Below are positions 62,268 through 64,000 of a DNA stretch of 64,000 nt, one piece after another. Both the position numbers and the translations under genes were made by a program. This DNA comes from Leclercia sp. LSNIH1. GTDB taxonomy: Bacteria > Pseudomonadota > Gammaproteobacteria > Enterobacterales > Enterobacteriaceae. Positions within the stretch are counted from its first letter, which is position 1; every line of letters begins with the position of its first letter. The notes beneath the pieces are model-generated. The model was given only the letters and a program-made list of their open reading frames with translations. It had not been told where the DNA came from and did not search any database. The DNA is taken from assembly GCF_002902985.1 (NCBI RefSeq), contig NZ_CP026167.1:1860001-1924000 (forward strand), in the 5' to 3' direction.

Positions 62268-64000
62268 TTAACCCCCCTCCAGCATCCCAAAGCTGACGAT
62301 CCTTGAACGCCCCAGCTCTTTCGCCCGGTAGAGCGCCACGTCGGCGGCACGCAGCAGGTTATCGCCCTGAGCGTGCTGCGGATAGCTGGCAATACCGATC
62401 GATACATCAACCGGGCCGATCTCCGAGAGCTCATAACGCAGCGTCAGGTTATGCACAGCGGTATGAATTTCACTGGCGCAGGTAAACGCCGTCTCTTCAT
62501 CCGCGCCCGGCAGCAGGGCCAGAAACTCCTCGCCGCCATAGCGGAACGCCATGCCTTTGTCGCTTACTGCACGCTGGACAATGGTCGCCACGCTTTTAAT
62601 CACCAGGTCTCCCGCGTCGTGGCCCAGTCTGTCGTTGATGGCTTTAAAGTAATCGATATCGATCATCAGGCAGCTTAATGGCGTACCGCTGTGCATCGCC
62701 TGGTTTATCTGGGTGCGCAGAGCATCTTCCAGATGGTGGCGGTTACGCAAGCCAGTCAGCGGGTCGAACAACGCTTTCTCCAGCAGGGCATCACGCAGGC
62801 GCTGGTTGGCCAGCGCCAGACCGAGCGCCTCGGCCATCAGCTCCAGATAGGCGCGGGATGGAGCCATCGCCGGGGTCACGTTCTGGAACGAGAGCAGGCC
62901 GATGGTTTCGCCCTGGGCAATCAGGGGAACGCAGAGCGCATGGCTGGCACAGGCGTCGGGGAGGTGGTAACAGGTAATATCCGGCTCGCCGGTCACTGGC
63001 GGATGACTCTGCCCGCGGCGCACGGCCCAGCACTGGTCCGGATGGAAGGGATCGGACTCACCCTGCGGGTCGAGCCATTCGGCGGCACAGTGCATCTGCC
63101 ACGGCTCCCTTTCGAGAAGCCAGAGCTGTCCGGGAATGCCCGGCGCTATGCCGGGCGCGAACAGTTGCGCCACGTTCAGGACATCCTCGACGGACTCGCA
63201 CCCTTGCAGCCGCTGCGTCATTCGCGCCAGCAGCTCGCGGATCGCCCAGTCGGCATCACGCTCTTTTTCCAGCCGCTGCCGTACCAGACCGTTTTCACGA
63301 AAGATACGGATCGCCTGGGCCATATCGCCAATCTCGTCGATCTGCCGGTAATCCGGGGCTTCGACCCCATAATCCTGAGACGCCAGTCGGTTGACCACAT
63401 CACTCAGGCGCACCACCGGGCGCAGCACCCGGCGTTTGAGGATAAAACCGAGCACAAACAAAAACATTAGTGCGGTCAGGCCGACCATCACCTCGGAGAG
63501 GGTACGCAGCGCGCGGGATTTTGCCGTGGCATCCTCAATTGCCACATTGGTGCGGCGGTCCAGCATCTGACGAAAATGATCGAGCTGATTCTGGACCTGC
63601 TCCAGCTCGCTCTCGTAACGCTCGTTATAAAGCAGTTCAATGGCCTGAGGCTGCTGCCCGCGACCGACGCTGGCGATAGCACTCTGTTGCTCATCCTGCA
63701 GCGCATCGGCCATCTGCAAACCTTCGTGCAGCAGCGCCAGCTCTTCATCACTGGCACCCGCATCTTTCAGCTTTTGCAGGCGATGCTCAATTCTGACCAT
63801 CGTTTCCGCTTTCTGGCGGTACTCCTCTGCCACCGCGGGATCCTGTTTTATGACGTACAACCGCGCCAGGTCGGAGAGCGCCCAGGCGTCAACTTCCACC
63901 TCTTCGGTGAGCTGATCGAAGACGTAGCGCTGTTCAACGGCCTGCCGCTCAACGCTTTCGGCGCTGGAGGCCATCAACATAGCCACGCCGGAAGCGATAG
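62268..64000 (-). CDS. Membrane diguanylate cyclase with HAMP and GAF domains (5' end outside window)
   Basis: At least 577 residues; the frame is still open at the window edge, where IASGVAMLMASSAES looks like the end of a first membrane helix. Then come a periplasmic helical sensor (about 145 residues), a second helix (MVGLTALMFLFVLGFIL), HAMP, a GAF-like domain (HALCVPLIAQGETIGLLSFQN) and a GGDEF domain with active-type GGEEF (FRYGGEEFLAL) and the DPLTGLRNR opening. It would make c-di-GMP. No RxxD inhibitory site is evident before the motif. It is the second c-di-GMP protein in the window. Confidence 0.9.
   Translation of the reverse strand, partial: IASGVAMLMASSAESVERQAVEQRYVFDQLTEEVEVDAWALSDLARLYVIKQDPAVAEEYRQKAETMVRIEHRLQKLKDAGASDEELALLHEGLQMADALQDEQQSAIASVGRGQQPQAIELLYNERYESELEQVQNQLDHFRQMLDRRTNVAIEDATAKSRALRTLSEVMVGLTALMFLFVLGFILKRRVLRPVVRLSDVVNRLASQDYGVEAPDYRQIDEIGDMAQAIRIFRENGLVRQRLEKERDADWAIRELLARMTQRLQGCESVEDVLNVAQLFAPGIAPGIPGQLWLLEREPWQMHCAAEWLDPQGESDPFHPDQCWAVRRGQSHPPVTGEPDITCYHLPDACASHALCVPLIAQGETIGLLSFQNVTPAMAPSRAYLELMAEALGLALANQRLRDALLEKALFDPLTGLRNRHHLEDALRTQINQAMHSGTPLSCLMIDIDYFKAINDRLGHDAGDLVIKSVATIVQRAVSDKGMAFRYGGEEFLALLPGADEETAFTCASEIHTAVHNLTLRYELSEIGPVDVSIGIASYPQHAQGDNLLRAADVALYRAKELGRSRIVSFGMLEGG

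Noticed and set aside
62219..62434. 71-codon minus-strand frame overlapping the diguanylate cyclase end
   Set aside because: It is an alternative frame of the conserved GGDEF domain.

Overview
The window is chromosomal DNA from a member of the Enterobacteriaceae. The gene order rrn operon - dkgB - yafC - yafD - yafE - mltD - gloB - yafS - rnhA - dnaQ - tRNA-Asp - yafV - fadE - gmhA - yafJ - yafK, and later dinB - pepD - gpt - frsA - crl - phoE - proBA - tRNA-Thr, matches the rrnH to thrW segment of Escherichia coli. A complete Na+-translocating NADH:quinone reductase (nqr) operon lies between yafK and dinB, where E. coli K-12 has other genes. Together with the accessory content, this points to the Enterobacter/Lelliottia/Leclercia/Klebsiella side of the family. 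The sequence alone does not let me name a species.

Layout. 1-5.47 kb: an rRNA operon (16S, tRNA-Ile, tRNA-Ala, 23S, 5S, tRNA-Asp) with an ERIC-like element in the 23S-5S spacer. 5.6-15.0 kb: conserved housekeeping genes, with an MFS exporter gene inserted beside the LysR gene yafC. 15.0-22.0 kb: a second tRNA-Asp, a b561-type cytochrome gene, yafV, fadE (with a FadR operator), gmhA, yafJ and yafK. 22.1-28.2 kb: nqrABCDEF plus nqrM, preceded by a leader with two tiny overlapping reading frames and a hairpin. 28.2-41.2 kb: a glycerophosphodiesterase-like gene that has lost key catalytic residues, dinB with a LexA box, a REP cluster, pepD, gpt, frsA, crl, phoE with a Pho box, proBA, a CHASE4-PAS-GGDEF-EAL protein and tRNA-Thr (CGU).

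After tRNA-Thr (41.2 kb) the content is accessory, with no integrase. At 41.4-47.6 kb is a two-PTS cluster: a fructose-type IIC/IIB/IIA set, an ascorbate-type IIA/IIB/IIC set and an allulose-6-phosphate-epimerase-like gene. A LacI-type regulator faces the cluster, and their shared promoter region holds two GTTAnCGCTAAC operators and a CRP-like site. At 47.7-52.5 kb is the periplasmic aldehyde oxidoreductase operon paoABCD. At 52.6-57.2 kb is a glucuronate module: a GPH transporter, uxaC and a short-type uxuA, with matching palindromes in front of the two divergent genes. At 57.3-64 kb are a GH15 glucoamylase-like gene, a DUF1294 membrane protein, an AT-rich stretch with a small secreted Cys-rich protein, a stand-alone DUF262/HNH protein resembling GmrSD-type defence nucleases, and a diguanylate cyclase running off the window edge.

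The least explained parts are the two-PTS/epimerase cluster, the substituted phosphodiesterase homologue, the DUF262/HNH gene with its small secreted neighbour, the structured leaders of yafD and nqrA, and the ERIC element in the rRNA operon.
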